DNA of 64,000 bases from a virus, in IMG/VR virus record IMGVR_UViG_3300042449_000993, positions 108,992 through 172,991 of that record. One strand, written 5' to 3'. The notes below the pieces were generated by a model. That model made no database searches and was not told the DNA's origin. It was given only the letters and a program-made list of their open reading frames with translations. The position numbers were made by a program, and so were the translations under genes. Position 1 is the stretch's first letter. Each line of letters starts with the position of its first letter. This document shows positions 1 through 7,849 of the stretch, in pieces.

Positions 1-1
1 T

Positions 2-1081
2 GCGCAAAATCTCACCGAGTCGTTTGTGCCTGATCGCAACGAAACATATGTTCCGTTTGGATTCTACAATGACTTGCGTGACATCATCAAGTCCCAAATA
101 TTCTATCCCATTTATATCACTGGCTTGTCTGGCAATGGCAAGACGTTCATGATTGAGCAGGTTTGTGCTGCGCTCAAACGTGAATTGATCCGCGTGAATA
201 TCACGAAACGCACTGATGAGTCTGATCTGATTGGTTCTTATGAATTGGTCGATGGCAATACTGTGCGTCGTGAAGGACCAGTGATCACTGCGATGCGTCG
301 TGGTGCTGTGCTCTTGCTCGATGAGTGTGATCTCGGCACGGAAGACATTCTGTGCTTGCAGCCGATTCTTGAGGGCAAGCCATACTTTGACAAAAAGACT
401 GGTGAGGTTGTTCATCCTGCTGCTGGCTTCAACGTGATTGCGACTGCGAACACGAAGGGCAAGGGCAGCGACGATGGTCGATTCATCGGCACCAATTTAC
501 TCAACGAAGCATTCCTGGAACGTTTCGCGATCACTGTTGAGCAAGAGTATCCGCCAGCCAATACTGAGCGCAAGATTCTTGAAAAGAATTTCGCTGTTCT
601 GAATATCACTGACACGACGTTCATTGATCGTCTGATCACATGGGCTGAGGTTATCCGCAAGTCTTTTGCTGATGGTGCGGTTGATGAAGTCATCTCGACT
701 CGTCGTCTTGTGCATATCAGCAAGGCATTCTCTATCTTCAACAATCGTTTGAAGGCAATTGAGATGTGCTTGAATCGTTTCGACGCTGACACCAAGACTG
801 CGTTCTTGGATCTGTATACGAAGGTTGATGCTGAGGCGACTCCTGCTCCTGTGGCTCCTGAAGCCACAGCCACCACTGCGCGTCCAGATGAATTGGTCAT
901 AACCAAAGACTACAACACACTCTCTACCACCTTTTCGTATAAGGGTGAGTCTGTGACATTCTCTGAGTTGGAGATTGAAGAGTTGCGAAATCAAGGATTG
1001 TCGAGCGAGCAAATCAAACTCCGTATTATCTCGACTCTTGAGAAGGTTGCTGTTCGCAGAAGCAACGGCGGTGTGTTCTAA
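2..1081 (+). CDS. cobS: CobS/MoxR-like AAA+ ATPase, 5' end outside window
   Basis: An AAA+ ATPase of the MoxR/CobS type, which uses ATP to remodel a partner protein. The reading frame is open to the left edge, so the gene starts upstream and the GTG at 26 is probably an internal valine. Visible motifs are the Walker A stretch GLSGNGKT near residue 33 (counted from 26), Walker B LLLDE near residue 96, and sensor 1 ATANTKG near residue 138 followed by GSDDGRF. These match the CobS proteins common in T4-like phages of marine bacteria. In cells CobS is part of the cobalt chelatase, but no CobT or CobN partner is visible, so a role in cobalamin synthesis is only an inherited name. The C-terminal ~80 residues after an Ala/Pro-rich linker are not recognised. 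Confidence 0.85.
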   Translation, partial: AQNLTESFVPDRNETYVPFGFYNDLRDIIKSQIFYPIYITGLSGNGKTFMIEQVCAALKRELIRVNITKRTDESDLIGSYELVDGNTVRREGPVITAMRRGAVLLLDECDLGTEDILCLQPILEGKPYFDKKTGEVVHPAAGFNVIATANTKGKGSDDGRFIGTNLLNEAFLERFAITVEQEYPPANTERKILEKNFAVLNITDTTFIDRLITWAEVIRKSFADGAVDEVISTRRLVHISKAFSIFNNRLKAIEMCLNRFDADTKTAFLDLYTKVDAEATPAPVAPEATATTARPDELVITKDYNTLSTTFSYKGESVTFSELEIEELRNQGLSSEQIKLRIISTLEKVAVRRSNGGVF

Positions 1082-1093
1082 TAGGAGATTATC

Positions 1094-1555
1094 ATGGGTC
1101 TCGATATGTATTTGAATGCTTCGAAGTATCTTTCTGATTACAACGAAGCAGATAAAGAAACGAAAGAAGCAATGGTGAAATTGTTTCCTGAGTTGAAAGA
1201 TTATATGAAAAATGGTGGATTCACATTCAAGGAAGTGACTGCTGAGGTTGGATACTGGCGAAAGGCAAATGCGATTCATAATTGGTTTGTAGAGAATATT
1301 CAAGAAGGCAACGATGATTGTAAGGCATATTTCGTCGGTCGAGAAGAATTAGGCAAACTACACGAATTGTGCCAACAAGTCTTGGCTGATCATAGTCTTG
1401 CTGCAGAACTCTTGCCGCCAACTGATGGATTCTTTTTCGGCAGCACTGAACTTGATGAAGGATATTTCGATGATCTTCGAAACACGATTGAGATCATTGA
1501 TCATGTTCTTGCGCTTCCTGAAGATTGGATGATTGAATATCAATCAAGTTGGTAA
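1094..1555 (+). CDS. Conserved phage protein of unknown function
   Basis: A 153-residue soluble acidic protein with no signal peptide or membrane segment. It starts 12 nt after the CobS-like gene behind an AGGAG motif, so the two are probably co-transcribed. The N-terminus MGLDMYL and the central VGYWRKANAIHNWFVEN are typical of a small protein family widespread in phages and some bacteria, to my knowledge without an assigned role. The conserved aromatic and charged residues in that central block suggest a binding surface, but I assign no function. Confidence 0.75.
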   Translation: MGLDMYLNASKYLSDYNEADKETKEAMVKLFPELKDYMKNGGFTFKEVTAEVGYWRKANAIHNWFVENIQEGNDDCKAYFVGREELGKLHELCQQVLADHSLAAELLPPTDGFFFGSTELDEGYFDDLRNTIEIIDHVLALPEDWMIEYQSSW

Positions 1556-1562
1556 GCAAGAG

Positions 1563-1591
1563 TTTACTTTTGGGATTTGTTATTATATAAT
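1563..1591 (+). promoter_or_regulatory. Sigma70-like promoter
   Basis: TTTACT at 1563-1568, a 17-bp spacer and a perfect TATAAT at 1586-1591. The same core plus much of the spacer recurs at 5437-5465, so this looks like a real phage early promoter type. It would drive the small gene at 1664. Confidence 0.7.
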
Positions 1592-1601
1592 AACAAGTAT
1601 G

Positions 1602-1641
1602 TCGCAAGGAAAGCCCCAATCTTGCGATATTATTGAAGGGG
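1602..1641 (+). promoter_or_regulatory. Possible 5'-leader pseudoknot
   Basis: TCGCAAG at 1602-1608 pairs with CTTGCGA at 1621-1627. The 12-nt loop holds CCCCAAT (1614-1620), which can pair with ATTGaaGGGG (1632-1641) if two bases bulge. Together this would be an H-type pseudoknot just after the transcription start, with its 3' strand overlapping the purine-rich ribosome-binding region. Folding is inferred by eye only. Confidence 0.35.
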
Positions 1642-1663
1642 TGTTTTTGTGAAGGTTATTAAT

Positions 1664-1957
1664 ATGTCTAATGCTCTTAATTCGTTTGTTTCTTATCTTG
1701 CTGACGGCAACACCGTGACATCGCGTCAAGTTCGCGCCATGTTCAAGGTTGACAATGCTGCTGACCTCGCTTATCGCGCACGCAATGAAGGTATCTCTGT
1801 ATACACCAATCGCGTCACGAATTCGCGTGGTGAGAAGGTTTTTGCCTATCGTCTTGGCAATCCTTCGAAGCAGTTCGAGAAGTATCTCGATCAGGGTCAA
1901 ATTGCACGTGCTCGCAAGACTCTCTACCGCGATGCTATCAGCGTCACGATGGGCTAA
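1664..1957 (+). CDS. Small basic protein, possible helix-turn-helix
   Basis: About 97 residues, rich in Arg/Lys and Ala. The segment around VTSRQVRAMFKVDNAADLAYRARNEG has the spacing of a winged-helix or helix-turn-helix unit, followed by a strand-like YTNRVTNSRGEKVFAYRLG wing, so DNA binding is likely but not shown. I chose the ATG at 1664 behind GAAGG; a GTG at 1649 behind GAAGGGG would add five residues and is almost equally good. The gene has its own promoter (1563) and a strong terminator behind it (1987), so it is a single-gene unit, as expected for a regulator made in quantity. Confidence 0.7.
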   Translation: MSNALNSFVSYLADGNTVTSRQVRAMFKVDNAADLAYRARNEGISVYTNRVTNSRGEKVFAYRLGNPSKQFEKYLDQGQIARARKTLYRDAISVTMG

Positions 1958-1986
1958 TCAGCCAATTCTAAAAAACTGAAAAAGTT

Positions 1987-2019
1987 CTGTGGGGGTGCAA
2001 TGCCCCCACAGTTTCATTT
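1987..2019 (+). terminator. Rho-independent terminator
   Basis: A 9-bp perfect stem CTGTGGGGG (1987-1995) / CCCCCACAG (2003-2011) with a 7-nt loop, followed by TTTCATTT. It closes the small gene ending at 1957 and lies directly before the promoter at 2041. Confidence 0.85.
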
Positions 2020-2040
2020 GCGTTTCGGAAAATACTGAGT

Positions 2041-2069
2041 TTGACATTGCGCCTTGCTGGATATATAAT
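2041..2069 (+). promoter_or_regulatory. Consensus sigma70 promoter of the DNA-modification genes
   Basis: TTGACA (2041-2046), 17-bp spacer, TATAAT (2064-2069): a full match to the bacterial housekeeping consensus. It lies between a terminator and the dioxygenase gene, whose ATG at 2090 follows a GGAG motif. Such a strong promoter suggests expression directly after infection by unmodified host RNA polymerase. Confidence 0.85.
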
Positions 2070-2089
2070 ATCATGAGCAGGAGAAAACT

Positions 2090-3382
2090 ATGACAAAAGT
2101 TATTATTGCCAAATCAAAATTTGATTGCGAACATTTGCTAGGTCAATTTCTTGATGAGTCTCATTTTGACACTCTCATCAATGAAGACACTGATTGTTAT
2201 CTTGGAAGTGAACACGAAGATAATATTGCATTCAAGTTTCGTAAAAATTACTTCAGCAAACAAGAGCAAGATGCTGCGTATGCTGGATTGAGAGAAGCAG
2301 CAACACCAACTCAAAACCGTGGGCTTGCTGCTGGACCGAAAGGTGAGAAATGCGGTGGTCGTGAATGGGCTACTGAGTTTCAATTGCGTGTTTTAGAATT
2401 CTTCAAGAAGCAGCCAGAAAATTCTGTTGTCAAGATTGATGTTGCTGAAGAAGTAGAAAATCTTCGAGAGAAATATAAAGACGAAGGTTCATCACGTGGT
2501 CTTGTTTGGTTGAGTGCCAAAGTCAAAGAGGATAATTTTGACTTTGATAAGTGGCTCAAGAAAGCAGTTAAGATGTCTGTGAAGGATCGTAAAGAAGAAG
2601 CACGTGGTGTTGAAGAAACTTATATCTCTGACACAACTTATGCCAATGTAGTTTTGTCTGGCATTGCTGGATGGTTTGATCGTTATCCTCGCATTCCATA
2701 TGGTCGTGCGACAGCATATACGCAAAACTCATTTGATAAATTTCAAATGTCATTTCCGTTTTTACAAACACTTGATCGCGGTTTTGCAGAATTGTTACCA
2801 AATCGTCATGCTGCTCAACGTGAAGCAGCAGATAAAATTGACCCAGCATTCCTCGTTCCACAAACTGTGTTTACAACAATCACAGTGAACAAAACATTTA
2901 GAACAGCAGCGCATCGCGATGCTGGTGACTTTACGAATGGGTTGAGTAATCTTCTCGTTCTTTCAAATAATGGCAATTATACAGGTGGATATCTCATATT
3001 GCCAGAAGTTCGTATTGCTGTGAATGTACGACCAGGTGACCTGCTGCTTGTCAATAATCATGAGTACATTCACGGCAATACACCTATTGAACTACAAGAT
3101 GAAACTGCTGAGCGTGTAAGTCTTGTTTGTTATCTGCGTGAGAAGATGCTCGAACTTGGAAGCAAAGAGTATGAAGATCATCGATTTAATTATGTTGAGT
3201 CACGTCGAAAAAACAAAGAACATCCACTCCAACGAAGACTCTGGAATGGCATTTCAGAAGGAATGTGGGAAGAACAAGAGTGGTATGACTATCTTGAGAG
3301 AGTTGGTGGAAAAGAGATGGTTCAAAAATACCATCCAAAAGCATATGAAGAAATCTCAACCCTAGAAAATATGTTCGCCTAA
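2090..3382 (+). CDS. TET/JBP-family Fe(II)/2-oxoglutarate DNA base dioxygenase
   Basis: Predicted to hydroxylate the methyl group of a pyrimidine in DNA (thymine, as in trypanosome JBP, or 5-methylcytosine, as in TET) using Fe(II), O2 and 2-oxoglutarate. The C-terminal half holds the double-stranded beta-helix: iron ligands H275-x-D277 in AHRDAGDF, distal H328 in YIHGNTP, and R342 as the likely 2-oxoglutarate anchor. The AHRDAGDF block, GGYLILPEVRIAVNVRPGDLLL and the HGNTPI segment are characteristic of JBP-like rather than generic oxygenases. The N-terminal ~180 residues and C-terminal ~80 are not assigned. It is the first gene of an operon with an amidotransferase, amidoligase and acetyltransferase, matching base-hypermodification neighbourhoods predicted for phages. 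No DNA cytosine methylase is in the window, which favours thymine as substrate (inference). Confidence 0.8.
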   Translation: MTKVIIAKSKFDCEHLLGQFLDESHFDTLINEDTDCYLGSEHEDNIAFKFRKNYFSKQEQDAAYAGLREAATPTQNRGLAAGPKGEKCGGREWATEFQLRVLEFFKKQPENSVVKIDVAEEVENLREKYKDEGSSRGLVWLSAKVKEDNFDFDKWLKKAVKMSVKDRKEEARGVEETYISDTTYANVVLSGIAGWFDRYPRIPYGRATAYTQNSFDKFQMSFPFLQTLDRGFAELLPNRHAAQREAADKIDPAFLVPQTVFTTITVNKTFRTAAHRDAGDFTNGLSNLLVLSNNGNYTGGYLILPEVRIAVNVRPGDLLLVNNHEYIHGNTPIELQDETAERVSLVCYLREKMLELGSKEYEDHRFNYVESRRKNKEHPLQRRLWNGISEGMWEEQEWYDYLERVGGKEMVQKYHPKAYEEISTLENMFA

Positions 3383-3383
3383 T

Positions 3384-4073
3384 ATGTGCGCAATCATTGG
3401 TGCTTATATTGAGAACCCAAGTTCTCGTGACTTGATTATGCTTGCTGATGTTTTTCGCGAGTCTAGTATTCGCGGATTACATGCAACTGGTGTTTCTTGG
3501 GTGCGTGATGGCGAAGTTAAAACTCGCATTGAGGCTAAACCAGCCACACAGTTTTTAGAATCACTCGATCTAAACAATTGTGTGAATGAAGATGGCAATC
3601 TATATCTAATTGGTCACTGCCGATATTCTACGTCTGATCTTGAGTTCAATCAGCCATTATGGAATGAGAATATTTCGATTGTGCATAATGGCGTGATCAC
3701 ACAAGAGATGCCAGAGAACTGGGAACGTCTATATGGATACAAATGCAAAACCAGAAATGACAGTGAGTTGATCCTTCATACTCTTGAGGCAAAGAAGTCT
3801 CCATTACTTGAGTTTCAGAATGCTTCCATGGCTGTAATTGAGTTATACAAAGAAAATAAACTGCGTTTCTATCGCAACGGTAAGCGTCCAATTTACTTTA
3901 CTTCTTTGCCAAATGGCGGTATAATTACTTCAACGAAAGATATTGCAATTCGTGCTGACCTCAAAAATCCTATTGAGATTGGTATGAACTTTTATACCAC
4001 AATTGGCAAAGGTATCTTTCAGAAGAACTATGTTTTGATTGATGATGCAAAGGATTTACAGCATGTACGATAA
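3384..4073 (+). CDS. Class II glutamine amidotransferase (Ntn hydrolase)
   Basis: A 229-residue stand-alone glutaminase domain, predicted to release ammonia from glutamine. Removal of Met1 would expose the catalytic nucleophile Cys2 (MCAIIGAY). Other family hallmarks are RGLHATG near residue 32, GHCRYST near 76 and VHNGV near 98. Usually this domain is fused to a synthetase (PurF, GlmS, AsnB); here it stands alone, 1 nt after the dioxygenase and overlapping the amidoligase by 11 nt. The likely inference is that it feeds ammonia to that amidoligase or to a base-modifying step. Confidence 0.85.
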   Translation: MCAIIGAYIENPSSRDLIMLADVFRESSIRGLHATGVSWVRDGEVKTRIEAKPATQFLESLDLNNCVNEDGNLYLIGHCRYSTSDLEFNQPLWNENISIVHNGVITQEMPENWERLYGYKCKTRNDSELILHTLEAKKSPLLEFQNASMAVIELYKENKLRFYRNGKRPIYFTSLPNGGIITSTKDIAIRADLKNPIEIGMNFYTTIGKGIFQKNYVLIDDAKDLQHVR

Positions 4074-4935
4074 GTCAACGTTTACATATGGTGCTGAGAT
4101 TGAATGGGGTGATATTGATCGTCGTATGGAGATTCCCCCAACTCTCGGCAAATGGGAATATGCTGAAACAGACATTGTAAATCTTCATCCACCATTTCAA
4201 TATCGTGCTTGTGATCCACTTGGCAAAGAGCCATGGATGGGCGGCGAAGTCAATATGATGCCAACTAAAACTTGGCAGGAACAAGTTGATCGTATCATGC
4301 GTTTGAAAGAAATGTTTATTGAGTATGGCAATATGCCTACTGCTTCCTGCGTCAATCATGGACATATTCATGTCTTTGTTCCAGGATTGAAAAATGATAT
4401 TGATGGACTCAAGCGTTTGATTGCTTACATTAAAGACAATCAACAAGATACCATTGAAGCCTGTTATCAATTCTATGAAACTTCTGAGATGAAGCAAGTA
4501 GAAGGCGCAAAGATGTATTTGAAGTTTGATGGTGGTCGTCCAATGCCTGACTATATGTGCGACAACATTATCAATCTTGCAACTGACTTTGATCATTTTA
4601 TTAAATTACATGCTGCTGGCAAAGATGGCGTATCAATGGGTCGACCATTTAGATTTGCCATTAATACTTACTGCATGAAGCATACTGGTACGATTGAGTT
4701 TCGCTGCTTCCGTTCCACAACTAAACGTGAGGAAATGGAATCTCAGTTTCGATTCGTGGAAAAGTTCGTCGACTCAGCACTGAACCAGGGTCCCTCAGTG
4801 AAGGAAATTCTTTCTGAATCTGATTATAAATTTCCACCATTTAAGTGGAATTTGGATGAATATCATGGATGGCAGCAAACCAAATATCCAAAGGAACGTG
4901 GAGAAAAGAAACGCGAGTTCCATGAGGCTGCGTGA
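4063..4935 (+). CDS. Amidoligase (COOH-NH2 ligase, glutamine-synthetase-like fold)
   Basis: Predicted to join a carboxylate to an amine or ammonia with ATP. Visible family features are the N-terminal strand YGAEIEWG with E12 and E14 (metal/ATP binding), the NHGHIHVF block with H99, H101 and H103, and IEFRCF with E212 and R214. These match the amidoligase superfamily described by Iyer and colleagues, whose members often sit beside class II amidotransferases and GNAT acetyltransferases, exactly as here. The ATG at 4063 overlaps the previous gene by 11 nt; its end overlaps the next by 14 nt. Substrate unknown; a carboxyl group of an amino-acid adduct on DNA is the attractive guess. Confidence 0.7.
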   Translation: MYDKSTFTYGAEIEWGDIDRRMEIPPTLGKWEYAETDIVNLHPPFQYRACDPLGKEPWMGGEVNMMPTKTWQEQVDRIMRLKEMFIEYGNMPTASCVNHGHIHVFVPGLKNDIDGLKRLIAYIKDNQQDTIEACYQFYETSEMKQVEGAKMYLKFDGGRPMPDYMCDNIINLATDFDHFIKLHAAGKDGVSMGRPFRFAINTYCMKHTGTIEFRCFRSTTKREEMESQFRFVEKFVDSALNQGPSVKEILSESDYKFPPFKWNLDEYHGWQQTKYPKERGEKKREFHEAA

Positions 4936-5428
4936 TACAAGTCGCGATGAATTCGTCGCGCATATCACTGAAGATAAAGCAGACTCTTTTGCCAAGACTT
5001 TTGTGGCAAAGGCTGACATGCAGGAACAATGGCAGTACTGTATTGGGTGTTGGGACGGCGGAGAGTTGGCTGGCGCGATTATCACGACACGATCTAAGAA
5101 AACTCCATATGTCTTCAATCTACAATTGCTTCATACGTTTGCGAAACATAGACGTAAGGGTGTTGCAAGATTACTCACTCAAGACTCTCTTGATCGCGCA
5201 CAAGGTCTTGGCACCAGTTACTATCGCGTTTCAGCAGAGCCTGATGCAGTCGTATTCTATGAATCCATGGGATTCAAATTCTTGGGAAAACAGAAAAGTG
5301 GATGTTCGCTGAGTATGTTCAAGATTAATGGCAAGAATTTCGCCGATGGAATCTATGATCTGAATGATCCTGTTATACATGCAGCAGTGTATAAAAAGGG
5401 TAAAGGTGGATGTGTGCAAGTTTATTAA
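4922..5428 (+). CDS. GNAT-family N-acetyltransferase
   Basis: A 168-residue GNAT domain. The acetyl-CoA pyrophosphate-binding segment is KHRRKGVARLLTQDSL (R/Q-x-x-G-x-A type), with the preceding strand VFNLQLLHTFA and the C-terminal VFYESMGFKFLG, a GNAT motif B signature. The ATG at 4922 overlaps the amidoligase stop. A longer in-frame start at 4856 exists but would lie deep inside the amidoligase. As last gene before the promoter at 5437 it closes the dioxygenase operon, so acetylation (or related acyl transfer) of an amine made by the pathway is a reasonable inference. Confidence 0.8.
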   Translation: MRLRDTSRDEFVAHITEDKADSFAKTFVAKADMQEQWQYCIGCWDGGELAGAIITTRSKKTPYVFNLQLLHTFAKHRRKGVARLLTQDSLDRAQGLGTSYYRVSAEPDAVVFYESMGFKFLGKQKSGCSLSMFKINGKNFADGIYDLNDPVIHAAVYKKGKGGCVQVY

Positions 5429-5436
5429 AATTGCTG

Positions 5437-5465
5437 TTTACTTTTGCGATTAGATAACCTATAAT
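5437..5465 (+). promoter_or_regulatory. Sigma70-like promoter, twin of the one at 1563
   Basis: TTTACT (5437-5442), 17-bp spacer, TATAAT (5460-5465). The identity to 1563-1591 extends over GTTTACTTTTG and much of the spacer, and both are followed by GTCGC a short way downstream. It would start a second transcript for the ParB-like gene and its followers. About 70 nt of leader separate it from the ATG at 5536. Confidence 0.75.
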
Positions 5466-5535
5466 ATATCTGTCGCTAATAGTGGTGACAATTTAACCTT
5501 ATATGGCATAATGTTATTTGCCGAAGGAGTTTGAT

Positions 5536-6849
5536 ATGTTGACTAGTAAAGTGTGTTATGTTTATGGTTTTCGTAACATTGAAAATGGGATGATGAACAT
5601 TGGTTATAAGTCCCCCAAAACCGATAAGTTAGATTATATTTCTTCAATCTCTAGTGCCCAGTTCTGGGACGACTTTTACAAGGGTAAACTTGAAAAGTCT
5701 TTATTGTTCGAAGGTAGTGCGCATGAAGACGATATCGCTCAAACACTTGAGTGGTTTGGTCTTGATTATGGCATGTCTTGGAACAAAAATATGTTCTACA
5801 ATAAATCAAACAATGCGCATTGCATTGATGAGTCATTGCTAACTGAAGAACATAAGCAAACACTCGTAGATTGGATTGAGGGTCGTTCTGAAGGCATCAA
5901 GCCAACTGACCGCTTTGTTCAAGACAAAACAACTGTAACAACAATTCATGAAGCGATAAAGTCAGGTCAATACAAAGTTGTTCTTGAACCTGTCAAAACT
6001 GTTCACGCATATAAGAGAAATCAAATTCGCGTTGAACAGATTGACGTTAACCATGTTCGTAAGATCAAATCTCGGTTTGATCAAAACCCCAAAGATGCTT
6101 GGGATTGGTTGATGAAAGATCCTGTAGTTGTCGTTGTTTCTCGTCATAAAAACAAAATTGTATATACCATTCTCAATGGGAATAATCGCCTTGAGGCAGT
6201 TTCGAGAACTGCGCTCAAAGAGATTCCTGTTGTCTATATAAATGAAACTGAGTTTGGTGCTGATGAGAAAACTCGTAATGCCAACTATGATCTGTTTGGT
6301 CTTTTAGAAAATAAAGAGGACTTTATTGTTCGTAAAACCAATACAGATGGTGACATCAAGAGAAATATCAATAACTTCTTGGTGAGCGAAGGATTTGATC
6401 TTTCTGATCCGCTTCAGGTCGACAGTGCTCGTGAATTGATTTATGAACGATTCTCGTTGATCACTGAAGACAAGAAAAAACTCAATGGTTTGTTTCGTTC
6501 TATTATGAACGATTTTGCAACTCAACAAAATGCTTTAAAGTATCAAGACAATTTGATTGCCTATGATGACAATTTCTTGAACAACTACAAAGTGAAGAAG
6601 TATGAGTTGAAAGGTGTTGCAGCGATTCATGCAACTGCTTCGAAGGCAGAACATGCTGTTGCCCTTGGTTATATCGTTCACAGAATGTACAATATGAAAA
6701 AGAAAAAGGGTGCTATTGTTTTGTATTTCAAGAGCAAGAATGAATTGGCTATTGATGATCAAGAAAAGCACATTGACAAACTTCGTGATATGATTCAATA
6801 TATGCAACTTGATGTAACTGTTGATGTCCTCCCTGCGTTCAACAACTAA
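5536..6849 (+). CDS. ParB/sulfiredoxin-fold protein with degenerate GIY-YIG-like N-terminus
   Basis: The middle (about residues 165-240) has the ParB nuclease-like signature: VEQIDVNHVRKIKSRF, then NGNNR at 214-218 followed by an Ala-containing helix, in the family's GxxR nucleotide-binding position. The first ~90 residues resemble a GIY-YIG nuclease domain (VYGFRN near 9, NIGYKS near 20, later GSAHEDDIAQTLEW), but the second motif reads NIG rather than YIG, so activity is doubtful. The C-terminal 180 residues are mostly helical and unassigned. ParB-like domains recur in predicted phage base-modification operons, where they may use ATP or CTP; partitioning is unlikely for a lytic phage. The ATG at 5536 follows GAAGGAG; a TTG at 5518 has no such site. 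It overlaps the next gene by 26 nt. Confidence 0.65.
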   Translation: MLTSKVCYVYGFRNIENGMMNIGYKSPKTDKLDYISSISSAQFWDDFYKGKLEKSLLFEGSAHEDDIAQTLEWFGLDYGMSWNKNMFYNKSNNAHCIDESLLTEEHKQTLVDWIEGRSEGIKPTDRFVQDKTTVTTIHEAIKSGQYKVVLEPVKTVHAYKRNQIRVEQIDVNHVRKIKSRFDQNPKDAWDWLMKDPVVVVVSRHKNKIVYTILNGNNRLEAVSRTALKEIPVVYINETEFGADEKTRNANYDLFGLLENKEDFIVRKTNTDGDIKRNINNFLVSEGFDLSDPLQVDSARELIYERFSLITEDKKKLNGLFRSIMNDFATQQNALKYQDNLIAYDDNFLNNYKVKKYELKGVAAIHATASKAEHAVALGYIVHRMYNMKKKKGAIVLYFKSKNELAIDDQEKHIDKLRDMIQYMQLDVTVDVLPAFNN

Positions 6850-7849
6850 AGAGAGGCGCGAGTCATTCATCCGCTGGTATGCGTGGTCGATGCAGTTTGG
6901 CGACTGCGATCCAGCGGTATGGATGACAAACTATCTCCACCGTCGATACGAACACAATGATGAGGAAAAACTCTGGCTTGCATGGCTTTATGGTAACACC
7001 TATCAATTGCCAACTGCATGGGTTCTAAAAAATGAATTCCCAGACTATGAACTTGCTACCGTTGATCGTATCGAATGGTGGAATAGTCACAACTACAAAA
7101 GACTCAGATACCAAGTTGATACAAAGTGGAACAAAGGTCACTTGCCTGCCATGTTCGCATCTTACCAAAAGTTTATTGGCAAGAAAACTCAACGTGAGGT
7201 TCTAGAAAATTATTATGGCGACAACGAAACGCAATCTTTCCACAATCTTTGGAATAATCTTAAAACTTCTCTTCACAAATTTGGTCGCTATTCCACTTGG
7301 TTTTACCTTCAGCATCTTGTTCATACTGCTGGCATTGCTTGTGTACCTGACAGCCTCATGCTTGACGATTTTGCAGGCTCTCGCTCTCATCGTAATGGTC
7401 TGCATCTCGCCCTCGGGCAAGATGACAAATATGATGTTAAACTCACTTCTGGGGAATGCGCAGACCTTGAAAGCCATGCCAAAGAAATTCTTGAGGAAAC
7501 CAGATCTCGATTCCCTCAACTGAGCAATCAAATCGATTTCTTCACGATGGAGACTTGCCTTTGCTCATTCAAGAAAATCTTTCGTGAACATCATGGTCGA
7601 TATCTTGGTTATTATCTTGATCGCCAGTCTGAAGAAATCAATCAAGCAGAAGGCGACGGTTGGACTGGTATTGAATGGAATGTTTTGTGGCAAGCAAGAA
7701 ATGAAACTCTTGATCTCAGACTTGCTCCGAGAAATACAATCAACAAAGAAAAGTTTACTTATTTCTTAAGAACAGGTAGAATAGAACGAATGGATTGGAT
7801 GTTCGATGATGAACAACCAGTGAAAGAAGGTTTGGAGGCATTATGGTAA
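6824..7849 (+). CDS. Putative amino-acid:DNA transferase (aGPT-pyrophosphorylase-like)
   Basis: A 341-residue mostly helical protein resembling the family first predicted as alpha-glutamyl/putrescinyl-thymine pyrophosphorylases and later treated as amino-acid:DNA transferases in thymidine hypermodification. Recognisable features are the N-terminal WYAWSMQFGDCDPAVWM, the FGRYSTWFYLQHLVH stretch near residue 160, and the GSRSHRNG block (G185, R187, H189, N191). The known chemistry in relatives is replacement of a phosphorylated 5-hydroxymethyl group on uracil by an amine-bearing group. It overlaps both the ParB-like gene (26 nt) and the kinase (7 nt), and that kinase would supply the activated substrate. 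Assignment rests on motif recall and neighbourhood, without an alignment. Confidence 0.65.
   Translation: MSSLRSTTKERRESFIRWYAWSMQFGDCDPAVWMTNYLHRRYEHNDEEKLWLAWLYGNTYQLPTAWVLKNEFPDYELATVDRIEWWNSHNYKRLRYQVDTKWNKGHLPAMFASYQKFIGKKTQREVLENYYGDNETQSFHNLWNNLKTSLHKFGRYSTWFYLQHLVHTAGIACVPDSLMLDDFAGSRSHRNGLHLALGQDDKYDVKLTSGECADLESHAKEILEETRSRFPQLSNQIDFFTMETCLCSFKKIFREHHGRYLGYYLDRQSEEINQAEGDGWTGIEWNVLWQARNETLDLRLAPRNTINKEKFTYFLRTGRIERMDWMFDDEQPVKEGLEALW

Noticed and set aside
5475-5535. Terminator hairpins in the leader of the ParB-like gene (TGTC...GACA and GGCA...TGCC)
   Set aside because: Only four-base stems with loops and no T-run; too weak to report.
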